Below are positions 8,114 to 16,215 of a DNA stretch of 35,348 nucleotides, piece after piece (the stretch's first letter is position 1; each line of letters begins with the position of its first letter). The stretch comes from Steroidobacteraceae bacterium (GTDB lineage: Bacteria; Pseudomonadota; Gammaproteobacteria; Steroidobacterales; Steroidobacteraceae). The stretch lies in the NCBI GenBank assembly GCA_017853555.1, contig JAFMJH010000019.1, forward strand, positions 1 to 35,348, read 5' to 3'. Made by a program: the position numbers and the translations under genes. The notes beneath the pieces were generated by a model. The model was not told where the DNA came from and searched no databases. It worked only from the letters and a program-made list of their open reading frames with translations.

Positions 8114-8241
8114 CGCAACAGACTCCAGTTGGCTTGCAGTCGAACCCCTCCGACGAGGGTTAACCTATCACGCCTCGAATCGATGGGAACGCAACCGCTA
8201 TCGGGTTTGCACGGAGCGGTCACCCGGGACGAGAATGCGCC

Positions 8242-9249
8242 ATGAACCATAAGACCTGCGCCGCGCGCGCCCTGCTGATGGCGCTCGCTTTTTTATCGGG
8301 CGCCACCGTCACCCTCGCCGCGCCCGCGGTCCAACCCGCCCCGAAATCGCTGGGCACGTTGCGCCTCGCCACCTGGAACCTCGAATGGCTGATCGCGCCG
8401 CGGGATTTCCCCGCGCTGGCAAAAACCTGCGTGCCGCCGAACGGCGAGCCGTCCAATCCGCGCTCCATTCCCTGTGACGTGGCGACCGTCGGCGCCCGCA
8501 CGAACGAGGATTTCGAAGCACTCGCCAGCTACGCGCGCAAACTCGATGCCGACGTCATCTCGCTGCAGGAGGTCGATGGGGTCGCGGCCGCGGGGCGCGT
8601 GTTCAAAGAACATGCCTTCTGCCTGTCGTCACGCCCGCACGTGCAGAACAACGGTTTCGCCATTCGTCGCGGCATCCCGTACCGCTGCGGCGAAGAAGTC
8701 GTGTCGCTCGCCCTCGGCGGCCGCGTGCGTCATGGCGTCGAACTCGTGCTCTATCCCGGCACCGATCGCGAACTGCACTTGCTGTCGGTGCACCTGAAAT
8801 CCGGTTGTGCGCGCCAGGGGCTCGATTCGCGGCGCGAGGCCTGCGTGTTGTTGGCGCGCCAAATTCCCGAACTCGAACGCTGGGTCGACGCCCAAGCGGC
8901 GGCCGGTCACCGTTACGCCATCCTCGGTGACTTCAATCGCGACCTGCTCGCCGAACGCGAACCCGCACGCGGCGACGACGCAGTGCGCCCGGGGCTTTGG
9001 AGCGCGCTCGATGACGGCGATCCGCCGGGGGCACGTTTGATCGCCGTGGTCGAAGGTCAGCCGTACAGCAACTGCACGAGCTCGCAGAACTACAACGGCT
9101 ACATCGACCACGTGGTACTCGGCGCATCGCTCGCCACATGGCGCGTGCCGGGTTCGTTCGTGCGACTCACCTACGACGACACCGAAGCCGCGCAGCGCAA
9201 ACTTTCGGATCACTGCCCGGTCGGCGTCGATCTGCGGTTGCCACGCTGA
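8242..9249 (+). CDS. Secreted endonuclease/exonuclease/phosphatase-family enzyme
   Basis: A 335-residue protein with a Sec signal peptide (residues 1 to about 27, 'ALLMALAFLSGATVTLAA'). It carries the EEP metal-hydrolase motifs: 'TWNLEWL' (44-50), the metal ligand E110 in 'ISLQEVDG', 'SVHLKSGC' (182-189), 'LGDFNRD' with D230/N232, and 'SDHCPV' near the C-terminus. EEP enzymes cleave phosphodiesters in nucleic acids or lipids. The six or more cysteines after the signal suggest disulfides and a periplasmic or extracellular location. The substrate is not predictable. It is followed 7 nt later by a BASS transporter gene. Confidence 0.85.
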   Translation: MNHKTCAARALLMALAFLSGATVTLAAPAVQPAPKSLGTLRLATWNLEWLIAPRDFPALAKTCVPPNGEPSNPRSIPCDVATVGARTNEDFEALASYARKLDADVISLQEVDGVAAAGRVFKEHAFCLSSRPHVQNNGFAIRRGIPYRCGEEVVSLALGGRVRHGVELVLYPGTDRELHLLSVHLKSGCARQGLDSRREACVLLARQIPELERWVDAQAAAGHRYAILGDFNRDLLAEREPARGDDAVRPGLWSALDDGDPPGARLIAVVEGQPYSNCTSSQNYNGYIDHVVLGASLATWRVPGSFVRLTYDDTEAAQRKLSDHCPVGVDLRLPR

Positions 9250-9256
9250 GTCGCCG

Positions 9257-10132
9257 ATGGACGATCGCCAACTCGCCCTGAGCGTCGTTTTGGTGGCGAT
9301 GGTCTTCTCGGTTGCGCTGGAATTGCGCGTCGACGACTTCCGTCGCGTGTTGACCACGCCCCGCGGTATCGTCGCGGGCCTCATCCCGCAATTTTTGTTG
9401 CTGCCGGTCGCGAGTTGGCTCGTCACGCTCGTGCTCGATCTGCCCGCCGACGTCGAGGCGGCAATGCTGCTGGTCGCCGCCTGCCCGGGCGGCTCGCTCT
9501 CGAACGTCATAACGCATCTCGGCGGCGGCGACACGGCCTTGTCGGTGAGCTTGTCGGCCGTCGCCGGCGTCGCCGCGCTCGTGCTCACACCCTTCAATTT
9601 TTCCTGGACCGTGGCCACCAATCCGGCCACCGCCGATTGGTTGCGCGAACTCGCCATCTCGCCCAATGAAATCGCCTCGAGCCTGCTCGTCTTGCTCGCT
9701 CTGCCGATGGCAGCGGGCCTCGCGCTTGCGCAACGCGCGCCCGCACTCGCCGCGCGCTTGCGCAAACCGCTCTCCCGAACGAGCCTCGTCGCACTGTTCG
9801 CGTTCATCGTGATCGGCCTGTATCGCGATCGCGCGCTGCTTGATCTGGCGATCTTGCCGCTGTTCGCGGTGGTGGTCGGACAAAACGCCGCCGGCCTAGC
9901 GCTCGGCAATCTCTGCGCGCGTGCATTCGGCCTCGAGGCGCGCGCACGCCGCGCCGTCGTCATCGAAGCGGGCATGCAGAACGCGGGGCTCGCGCTCGGC
10001 ATCATCGCCTTGCAGTTTGGCGGCGACGTCGGCATGGTCGTGATCGCGAGCCTCTGGGGCATTTGGCATATCGTCACCGGCTTGGGTCTCGCCACGTACT
10101 GGAGACGCCTCGATGCTCGATCTGATCTTTGA
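9257..10132 (+). CDS. Bile acid:sodium symporter (BASS) family transporter
   Basis: A 291-residue inner-membrane protein with about nine hydrophobic segments. It has the family signatures 'LLVAACPGGSLSNVITHLGGGDTALSVSLSA' in two stretches (about 74-88 and 89-105) and 'EAGMQNAGLALGII' (about 237-250), which form the crossed helices and sodium sites of BASS proteins. These import organic anions such as bile acids, pyruvate or pantoate with sodium. Its stop lies 20 nt inside the next gene, a D-aminoacylase-like hydrolase, so the cargo may be an N-acyl amino acid or related acid (inference). Confidence 0.85.
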   Translation: MDDRQLALSVVLVAMVFSVALELRVDDFRRVLTTPRGIVAGLIPQFLLLPVASWLVTLVLDLPADVEAAMLLVAACPGGSLSNVITHLGGGDTALSVSLSAVAGVAALVLTPFNFSWTVATNPATADWLRELAISPNEIASSLLVLLALPMAAGLALAQRAPALAARLRKPLSRTSLVALFAFIVIGLYRDRALLDLAILPLFAVVVGQNAAGLALGNLCARAFGLEARARRAVVIEAGMQNAGLALGIIALQFGGDVGMVVIASLWGIWHIVTGLGLATYWRRLDARSDL

Positions 10133-11873
10133 AGGTGCGACGGTAATCGACGGCAGCGGCGCGCCGCCCCGACTCGCCGACGTCGGCGTCCGCGGCGGAT
10201 GCATCACCGAAGTCGGACGCATCACCGAGGTCGCGCAGCAGCGTATCGCCGCGCACGGCGCATGGCTTACGCCGGGCTTCGTCGATCTGCACACCCATTA
10301 CGACGGTCAAGCGAGCTGGGACGAAACCTTCAGCCCAAGCATTCATCACGGCGTGACGACCTTGCTCATGGGCAACTGCGGCGTCGGCTTCGCACCGCTG
10401 CGGCCGGGCGATCGCGACCGTGCCGTGCAAGGGCTCGTGTCGCTGATGGAAGGCGTCGAAGACATCCCCGGCGTCGCGCTCGCCGAAGGCGTGCGCTTCG
10501 ATTGGGAAACGTTTCCGGAATACATGACCGCGCTCGACCGTGTGCCGCACAGCCTCGATTTTCTCGTACAAGTGCCGCACGACCCGTTGCGCATGGCAGT
10601 GCTGGGCGACCGCGCGCTCGCGCACGAAACCGCGACTCCCGCCGACATTGCCGCGATGCGCGCGCTGCTGCGCGAGGCGCTCGAAGCGGGTGCTGCCGGT
10701 TTCTCGACGGGTCGATCCGACAATCACCGCACGGCAGAGGGTCGCGAAACGCCGGCCTCCGAAGCCGATGCCGCGGAACTCGCCGGCATCGCCTCGGCTT
10801 TTCACGGCCTCGGACACGGCGTGGTTCAACTCGTCAGCGATTTCGACGTCTTGCGAGGTGCCGACCGCTTCGACACCGAATTCGACCATGCCGAATTGCT
10901 CGCGACCGCGAGCGGACGGCCGCTGTCGATGACCTGGTTGCAGCGCGATCCGGGCGGCGATCAATGGCGCGCGATCCGCGCACGCACCGAGGCGGCCGTG
11001 GCACGCGGCCTCGACATCCGGTTGCAAACCGCTTCGCGTGCGATCGGCGTGATTCTCGGGCTCGATACCACGTTCCATCCGTTCATGGGCTTCCCGGGCT
11101 ATCTTGAAATCGCAGCGCTGCCGCTCGCCGAGCGGGCCGCGCGCTTGCGCGAACCGTCACGCAAGGCGCGCATCCTCGCCGAACGCTCCGGTCGCCTCTC
11201 GGGTGACGGCACGCCGATACCGCCGCTGGTCGATCTGCTGCTCGCGAACATCGAACGCATCAGCGCACGCATGTTCCCGCTCGGCGCGGTGCCCGACTAC
11301 GAACCGAATGTCGCGGCGAGTTTCTACGTCCGTGCGCGGCAGCAGGGTTGCAGCGCCCTAGAAGCCTTGTACGACTTTTTGACCGCCGACGACGGCGGCA
11401 ATCTCGTGCACTTTCCGATTTTCAACTACAACGAAGGCTCGCTTGACGTCGTCGCCGAAATGCTCGCGCATCCGCGCGCGTTGTTCGGCCTTTCGGATGC
11501 CGGCGCGCACGTCGGCACCATCTGCGACGCGAGCGCGACGACGTTTCTGCTCAGCCACTGGTGTCGCGATCGCCCCCGCGGCCGCATCACGCCTGAATAT
11601 GCCGTCGAAATGCTCACGCGTCGCAACGCGCGCCACCTCGGATTGCGCGATCGCGGCGAAATCGCTCCCGGCATGCGTGCCGATCTCAACCTCATCGACC
11701 CCGCGGCACTCGCGACGGGAACGCCGCACCTCGTGCGCGATTTGCCCGCAGGCGGGAAACGACTTTTGCAGAAAGCGCACGGTTATCTCGGCACTTGGGT
11801 CGGCGGTGTCGCCGTCGCGCGCGACGGCGAAATCACGGCTGCGCGGCCGGGGCGACTCGTGCGTATGCGTTGA
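10113..11873 (+). CDS. D-aminoacylase-like amidohydrolase
   Basis: A 586-residue cytoplasmic amidohydrolase. It shows the N-terminal small beta domain ('GATVIDGSGAP', 8-18), metal motif 'DLHTHYDG' with H60 and H62, the bridging-Cys motif 'MGNCGVG' with C89, 'AGAAGFSTG', and a late Asp motif 'SDAGAHVG'. This pattern is typical of N-acyl-D-amino-acid deacylases. The 586-residue length, about 100 more than the Alcaligenes enzyme, matches the longer environmental subgroup of unknown substrate. It overlaps the upstream BASS transporter gene by 20 nt, so uptake and hydrolysis are probably coupled. Confidence 0.83.
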   Translation: MLDLIFEGATVIDGSGAPPRLADVGVRGGCITEVGRITEVAQQRIAAHGAWLTPGFVDLHTHYDGQASWDETFSPSIHHGVTTLLMGNCGVGFAPLRPGDRDRAVQGLVSLMEGVEDIPGVALAEGVRFDWETFPEYMTALDRVPHSLDFLVQVPHDPLRMAVLGDRALAHETATPADIAAMRALLREALEAGAAGFSTGRSDNHRTAEGRETPASEADAAELAGIASAFHGLGHGVVQLVSDFDVLRGADRFDTEFDHAELLATASGRPLSMTWLQRDPGGDQWRAIRARTEAAVARGLDIRLQTASRAIGVILGLDTTFHPFMGFPGYLEIAALPLAERAARLREPSRKARILAERSGRLSGDGTPIPPLVDLLLANIERISARMFPLGAVPDYEPNVAASFYVRARQQGCSALEALYDFLTADDGGNLVHFPIFNYNEGSLDVVAEMLAHPRALFGLSDAGAHVGTICDASATTFLLSHWCRDRPRGRITPEYAVEMLTRRNARHLGLRDRGEIAPGMRADLNLIDPAALATGTPHLVRDLPAGGKRLLQKAHGYLGTWVGGVAVARDGEITAARPGRLVRMR

Positions 11874-11896
11874 GATACTGGAGACGCCGACACGGC

Positions 11897-11910
11897 GTAC
11901 GCGAGCGTAC
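11897..11910. promoter_or_regulatory. Perfect inverted repeat, possible operator
   Basis: GTACGC-GA-GCGTAC is a perfect 6+6 palindrome in the 106-nt gap between the amidohydrolase and the winged-helix gene. It is flanked by further inverted GGAGAC (11880-11885) and GTCTCC (about 11933-11938). No T-run follows, so it is less likely a terminator. It may be a binding site for the downstream regulator. Confidence 0.3.
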
Positions 11911-11979
11911 AGACGCTGCGGTCTCGATTGTCGTCTCCTATGGATATCCGCCATCCCGCGCTCGCGCAGGAGTACGCCG

Positions 11980-12417
11980 ATGTCTGCCGACCCGATCGAT
12001 TTTGCGCCCCGCCTCACGATCCTGCCGCCGCGCGCACACGGCACGCACTGCGAATTTCTGGTGTTCGGGATGATGAGCGACATCGAGACGACGATCCGGC
12101 GCGAGTTGCGTAGCGTCGCCGGTCACGAAGCCTGGCCCATCCTGCAACGATTGTTCGACGCTCACTTGCGGCAACTGCGCTTGCAGTTCTCGGACTTGTG
12201 GCTGGACATCGACCAGCCGCGCGAGAAGACGCTAGCCGACCTCGAACGCCTGATCGACGCCGGCTACGTGCATCGCGAACCGACGCACGACGGCGCGGGC
12301 GCCTTGCTCGCGTTCACGTCGCGCGGGGCTGAAAGCGCCGCGCGCCTGGCCCAGCAAATCAGCGAAATCGTCGCCGCGACCTGCCGCAAAGCAGGTCCGG
12401 ATCCGTTCGCAAAGTAG
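11980..12417 (+). CDS. Small winged-helix-like regulator (possibly MarR-type)
   Basis: A 145-residue protein. The middle region looks like a winged helix-turn-helix: 'LFDAHLRQLRLQFSDLWLDIDQPREKTLADLERLIDAGYVHREPT', seen as helix, helix-turn-helix and wing (about residues 60-105). A long C-terminal helix follows that could dimerise. I chose ATG 11980 because AGGAG lies 7 nt upstream; a later in-frame ATG pair at about residues 29-30 is possible. The MarR assignment is tentative. It follows the transporter-amidohydrolase pair and may control it. Confidence 0.6.
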   Translation: MSADPIDFAPRLTILPPRAHGTHCEFLVFGMMSDIETTIRRELRSVAGHEAWPILQRLFDAHLRQLRLQFSDLWLDIDQPREKTLADLERLIDAGYVHREPTHDGAGALLAFTSRGAESAARLAQQISEIVAATCRKAGPDPFAK

Positions 12418-12429
12418 GCGGAATTTGGC

Positions 12430-12744
12430 TCAAGCGCTGGTGATCGCGGTATTCGGCGCGACGCGGCCAAGTTGCCGCTCGAGCTCACCGGGCGACACGT
12501 GCAAGCGCCACAGCGACTCGATCAAGTACGTGGCGACCGCGATATCGCTCGGGATGTCGAACTCGACGGGATCGAGATCCTCGGGCCCGATGACCTCGTT
12601 CAGATCGGGATCGACGGTGCTGAAGAGTCGATAGCGACGCCGCTGCCCCGGCTTGAGGCACAGACATTCGATCCTTTTGGGGTGCGACAAACTCGCACGC
12701 GTGGCGAGCGCCACCGCGGTCTGCGATCCGATCGAGTCGGTCAT
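12430..12744 (-). CDS. Hypothetical protein (104 aa)
   Basis: An acidic 104-residue protein with no recognised domain. It has a short 'CLCLKPGQRRRYRLFS' stretch and 'DPDLNEVIGPEDLDPVEFDIPSD'-type acidic sequence (about residues 45-66), then two probable helices. The chosen ATG is preceded by AAGGTGG. An overlapping open frame exists on the plus strand, but the minus-strand product has the more protein-like composition. If it is not a gene, 12418-12921 would be a 500-nt intergenic region whose only visible structure is the inverted repeat at 12830-12851. Confidence 0.5.
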   Translation of the reverse strand: MTDSIGSQTAVALATRASLSHPKRIECLCLKPGQRRRYRLFSTVDPDLNEVIGPEDLDPVEFDIPSDIAVATYLIESLWRLHVSPGELERQLGRVAPNTAITSA

Positions 12745-12829
12745 ACCGGGCCACCTTCTTGAGGGTTGCTTCGAGCGGCGCAACTCTAGACTCAGTTCGG
12801 CGAGTCCGCAACCGTTTGCTGAACATTAT

Positions 12830-12851
12830 TTGTCTAGTGTTGGCTAGACAA
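12830..12851. promoter_or_regulatory. Perfect 8-bp inverted repeat upstream of XRE regulator; likely operator
   Basis: TTGTCTAG-TGTTGG-CTAGACAA is a perfect 8+8 inverted repeat with a 6-nt spacer, in an unusually AT-rich stretch between divergent genes. TTGGCT (12840-12845) with AATATT (12863-12868) at 17-nt spacing could be a promoter reading toward the XRE gene and overlapping the repeat. This geometry is typical of an autoregulatory XRE operator. No terminator-like T-run follows it. Confidence 0.5.
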
Positions 12852-12921
12852 CAAACGTCCTAAATATTCCGAATCGTTTCATGGACAATCGGCCCCGGTA
12901 GCCTTTGACGGAAGAATCTTT

Positions 12922-13293
12922 TTGCGCAACCCGGTCCGTGGCGGAAAATCTTTGATTCAAAGATTCGCCCGCAACCTCTCCAGGCGGCGCAAGGAACTTC
13001 TGCTCACGCAGGCGGATCTGGCCGAACGGCTGGGCGTCGCGCCCGAAACCCTGTCGCGCTTCGAGCGCGCCTGCCACTTGCCTTCTCTCAAGATGCTCGA
13101 ACGCATGGCGACGGCCTTGCGCATGCCCATGGCAGAGCTGCTCGGGGACGCGAGCCGCAACGGCAGCGAGGATGCATCGCATTTGCGCGTGACCGCCGCG
13201 CTAGACGGCCTCGACGGCCGCGACCGGGAATTGCTCGCGACGACGGTCGAGCACCTGAGCCAGCAGCTGCGCCGCCGCCGACCGCGAAATTGA
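12922..13293 (+). CDS. XRE-family helix-turn-helix transcriptional regulator
   Basis: A 123-residue DNA-binding protein. Residues about 14-70 form an HTH_3/XRE domain: 'RRKELLLTQADLAERLGVAPETLSRFER' spread over two helices, then 'PSLKMLERMATALRMPMAELLG'. The remaining 50 residues are a charged helix ('DRELLATTVEHLSQQLRRRR') that could dimerise. The start is TTG at 12922 with GGAAGA 7 nt upstream; no ATG exists near the domain start. The inverted repeat at 12830-12851 is a plausible self-regulatory site. Confidence 0.8.
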   Translation: MRNPVRGGKSLIQRFARNLSRRRKELLLTQADLAERLGVAPETLSRFERACHLPSLKMLERMATALRMPMAELLGDASRNGSEDASHLRVTAALDGLDGRDRELLATTVEHLSQQLRRRRPRN

Positions 13294-13321
13294 AGGATCG
13301 GGTAAACCCAGCCTTCAGGCC

Positions 13322-13798
13322 TCAGCGACCGCGGCCGGACTCCGTCTGACGCGGCGACACCACGATCGTTGCCGACGCCCCGCCACCCATCGTCCCGCCC
13401 TCGACTTGCACCGTCGCCACGCGCTCGCCGCTCGTGTAGGTGAGGATGCTGACCTTGCCCTGCACGGCACTGAGCAAGCTCCAGCCCGAGCGCGGCATCC
13501 CGACGAAGAAGTGGTTGTAGGCTTCGACGGCGCTCATTTGAGTCTTGAGCACGACACGCCCGAGCCAGCGGTCGTTCGTGCCGATCACCAGCGACGCATC
13601 GCCGTTGACCTTCGCATCCCGCGGCAAGGGTATGTCGGTGATTTGCAAAACTTTGGCTTGCTCCACCGTCCCCGCGCTCGATTCCGCCCCGGCGCCGGCA
13701 CTTGCGGCCGCCGCCTTCGGCGGCGGAGAGGACGCGCACCCCGTGACGAGCAAACTCGCGGTCAAGCAGAGCGGCAAGGTCATTCGATGCAACGACAT
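13322..13798 (-). CDS. Predicted lipoprotein of unknown function
   Basis: A 158-residue protein with a lipoprotein signal peptide and lipobox 'LVTGC' (acylated C21), then an Ala/Ser/Pro-rich linker and a compact domain from about residue 45 ('AKVLQITDIPLPRDAKVNGD') ending in a glycine-rich stretch ('VEGGTMGGGASATIVV'). It should be anchored in the envelope. GAGGGA lies upstream of the ATG at 13798; a GTG 12 nt earlier is possible. It is divergent from fusA. No known family is recognised. Confidence 0.75.
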   Translation of the reverse strand: MSLHRMTLPLCLTASLLVTGCASSPPPKAAAASAGAGAESSAGTVEQAKVLQITDIPLPRDAKVNGDASLVIGTNDRWLGRVVLKTQMSAVEAYNHFFVGMPRSGWSLLSAVQGKVSILTYTSGERVATVQVEGGTMGGGASATIVVSPRQTESGRGR

Positions 13799-13901
13799 AG
13801 GATCCCTCACATATTAGAGCGCGGACGGTCGGACCATCCTACCGCAGGCAAGCCGCCTGCCGCACGAGCCGGGGGACTGCACGGATGCCCCTTTTCCTAG
13901 G

Positions 13902-13907
13902 TATAAT
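13902..13907 (+). promoter_or_regulatory. -10 element upstream of fusA
   Basis: A perfect TATAAT lies 34 nt before the fusA start codon. No convincing -35 hexamer is seen at 17 nt; CTGCAC at 13877-13882 is a poor match at 19-nt spacing. It shows that this EF-G gene has its own promoter rather than relying on a ribosomal protein operon. Confidence 0.45.
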
Positions 13908-13940
13908 TCGAAGTTACCCCTACATCTTTTGAGAATCGCC

Positions 13941-16085
13941 ATGCCTCGTACCACACCGCTCGCCGACATCCGCAACATCGGGATCATCGCCCACGTCGAT
14001 GCCGGCAAGACCACCACGACCGAACGCATCCTGTACTACACCGGTCGCAAACACACGATCGTGGACGTACACGACACGAAGGATCTCAAGACCTCGACCA
14101 CGACCGACTACCTCGAGCAGGAACAAAAGCGCGGCATCACCATCCAGAGCGCCGCGGTGTCGACCTTCTGGCGCAAGAAGAAGATCAACGTCATCGACAC
14201 CCCGGGGCACGTCGACTTCACCATCGAAGTGAACCGTTCGCTGCGCGTGCTCGACGGCGCCGTGGTCGTGTTCGACGGCGTGGCGGGCGTGGAGCCGCAA
14301 TCCGAAACGAACTGGCGCCTGGCCGACAACTACGAAGTGCCGCGCATTTGCTACGTGAACAAGATGGACCGCAGCGGCGCCTCGTTCACGCGTTGCGTCG
14401 ACATGATCAAGAAGCGTCTCGGTGCGCGCCCCTTGCCGGTGCAACTGCCGATCGGCTCGGAAGACAATTTCAAGGGCATGGTGGACCTCGTCACCATGAA
14501 GGCCCTGGTGTGGAGCTCGGACGATCGCGATGCGGTCCCCGAAGAAATCGACGTCACCGCGGACCTCGCCGACAAGGTCGGCATCACCGTACCCTCGGAT
14601 CGCGAAATCCTCGCCAAGGTCTTCGAGTACCGCAAAGAACTCGTCGACACCTGCCTCGAGATGGACGATGCGGCGATGGAAGCGTTCCTGCTCGAAGAAC
14701 AAGATCCTTCGGCGGAAACCCTGCGCGCCTGCCTGCGCAAGGGCACGATCGGCGCCAAATTCAATCCGGTGCTCTGCGGTTCATCGTACAAGAACAAGGG
14801 CGTCACCCAAGTACTCGACGCGGTCGTCGACTACCTGCCCGCGCCGACCGACGTCGCAGCGATCAAAACCGTCGATGTCGACGGCAAGCCGGTGGGTGAG
14901 CGCCTGTGCTCGGACGACGAGCCGTTCTCGGCACTCGCGTTCAAAGTCATCAACGACGCCTACGGCGCGTTGACGTTCGTGCGCGTCTACTCGGGCGTGC
15001 TGTCGAAGGGCATGTCGGTCACCAACTCCACGCGCGGCAAGCGCGAGAAGATCGGCCGCATGGTCGAGATGTTCGCCAAAGAAGCGAATCCGATCGAAGA
15101 GGCGCGCGCCGGCGACATCATCGCGCTCGTGTCGCTCGCCGAGACCGACACCGGTGACACGCTCTGCGACTCCGATCACCAGGTCGTGCTCGAGCGCATG
15201 CGCTTCCCGGAGCCCGTCATCAGCGTTTCCGTGCAGGCCAAGACCAAAGGCGAGCAGGAAAAATTCAACGCCGCCCTCGGCAAGATGGTGCGCGCCGATC
15301 CTTCACTGCGCCTCGAGACCGACCGCGAAACGGGTCAGACGATTCTGCGCGGCATGGGCGAACTGCACCTCGACGTCACGCTCGATCGCATGCGCACCGA
15401 GTTCAACGTCGAAGGCACCATGGGCGAGCCGCAAGTGGCTTACCGTGAAGCGTTCACCAAACCCATCGAAGAACACTACACCCACAAAAAGCAGACCGGC
15501 GGTTCGGGCCAGTTCGCCGAAGTGTGGATCAAGTTCGAACCGCTCGAGCGCGGCTCGGGCTTCGAGTTCGTCGATGCCACCGTCGGTGGCTCGGTGCCGC
15601 GCGAATACGTGCCCTCGGTCGAAAAAGGTCTGCGCATGCAGATGGACGAAGGCGTGCTCGCCAAATTCCCGACCGTCGACTTCCGCGCGACGCTGGTCGA
15701 CGGCAGTTACCACGACGTCGACTCCAACGCGCTGACGTTCGAAATCGCCGCCAAGGCCTGCTTCCGCGAAGGCATTCGCAAAGCCGCGCCGGTGCTGCTC
15801 GAACCCGTGATGAAGGTCGAGGTCGTCACCCCGGGCGACTACCTCGGCGACGTCATCGGCGACATCAACCGTCGTCGCGGCTCGATCCAGGATCAGCTCG
15901 AGCGCGGCACCAGCATCGCCGTGGTGTCGACCGTGCCGCTGTCGGAAATGTTCGGCTACATCGGCCAGCTGCGCGCGATGACCAGCGGTCGCGCGTCGTA
16001 CACGATGGAGTTCTCGCACTATGACCTCGTGCCGCGCAACGTCGCGGAAAAGGTCATCGAAGAAGCGAACAAGCCGGCCAAATAA
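13941..16085 (+). CDS. fusA: Elongation factor G, variant with enlarged switch I
   Basis: A 714-residue translational GTPase. G1 is 'AHVDAGKTT' (17-25), G2 'RGITI' (64-68), G3 'DTPGH' with His90 (86-90) and G4 'NKMD' (140-143). The translation-factor domain II and the EF-G domains III, IV ('[13 protein letters not shown]') and V follow. It drives ribosomal translocation and/or recycling. Compared with standard EF-G, the segment between 'VHD' and 'EQEQ' (43-60) is about 5 residues longer and differs in sequence. It stands alone, not with rpsL-rpsG-tuf, so it may be a second EF-G paralogue. ATG 13941 begins '[14 protein letters not shown]'. A strong terminator follows. Confidence 0.93.
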   Translation: MPRTTPLADIRNIGIIAHVDAGKTTTTERILYYTGRKHTIVDVHDTKDLKTSTTTDYLEQEQKRGITIQSAAVSTFWRKKKINVIDTPGHVDFTIEVNRSLRVLDGAVVVFDGVAGVEPQSETNWRLADNYEVPRICYVNKMDRSGASFTRCVDMIKKRLGARPLPVQLPIGSEDNFKGMVDLVTMKALVWSSDDRDAVPEEIDVTADLADKVGITVPSDREILAKVFEYRKELVDTCLEMDDAAMEAFLLEEQDPSAETLRACLRKGTIGAKFNPVLCGSSYKNKGVTQVLDAVVDYLPAPTDVAAIKTVDVDGKPVGERLCSDDEPFSALAFKVINDAYGALTFVRVYSGVLSKGMSVTNSTRGKREKIGRMVEMFAKEANPIEEARAGDIIALVSLAETDTGDTLCDSDHQVVLERMRFPEPVISVSVQAKTKGEQEKFNAALGKMVRADPSLRLETDRETGQTILRGMGELHLDVTLDRMRTEFNVEGTMGEPQVAYREAFTKPIEEHYTHKKQTGGSGQFAEVWIKFEPLERGSGFEFVDATVGGSVPREYVPSVEKGLRMQMDEGVLAKFPTVDFRATLVDGSYHDVDSNALTFEIAAKACFREGIRKAAPVLLEPVMKVEVVTPGDYLGDVIGDINRRRGSIQDQLERGTSIAVVSTVPLSEMFGYIGQLRAMTSGRASYTMEFSHYDLVPRNVAEKVIEEANKPAK

Positions 16086-16111
16086 GCCGCGCTACGGCGT
16101 CAAAGAAAAAA

Positions 16112-16143
16112 GCCGGCCCCGCGCGAGCGGGGTCGGTTTTTTT
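16112..16143 (+). terminator. Rho-independent terminator of fusA
   Basis: CCGGCCCCGC (16113-16122) pairs with GCGGGGTCGG (16127-16136), one G-U wobble, around a GCGA tetraloop, followed by seven T. It lies 27 nt after the fusA stop. An A-run before the stem gives a weaker signal on the other strand. Confidence 0.9.
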
Positions 16144-16215
16144 ATGCTTATCAGACGCAAAAAAATCTTGTTACTATCGTCATCCTTGATCGTGTCTGCG
16201 GGAGTGGGCGCATGA
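16144..16215 (+). CDS. Possible 23-aa hydrophobic leader peptide
   Basis: ATG right after the fusA terminator T-run opens a 23-codon frame: basic start ('MLIRRKK'), then 'ILLLSSSLIVSAGVGA'. Its stop overlaps the DUF1800 start as ATGA. No ribosome-binding site is visible before it, so it may be chance. If real it could couple translation into the DUF1800 gene. Confidence 0.2.
   Translation: MLIRRKKILLLSSSLIVSAGVGA

Noticed and set aside
8143..8161. Hairpin AA-c-CCCTC-CGAC-GAGGG-TT in the divergent gap before the first EEP gene
   Set aside because: It has no T-run on either strand and a bulge, so neither a terminator nor an operator can be supported.
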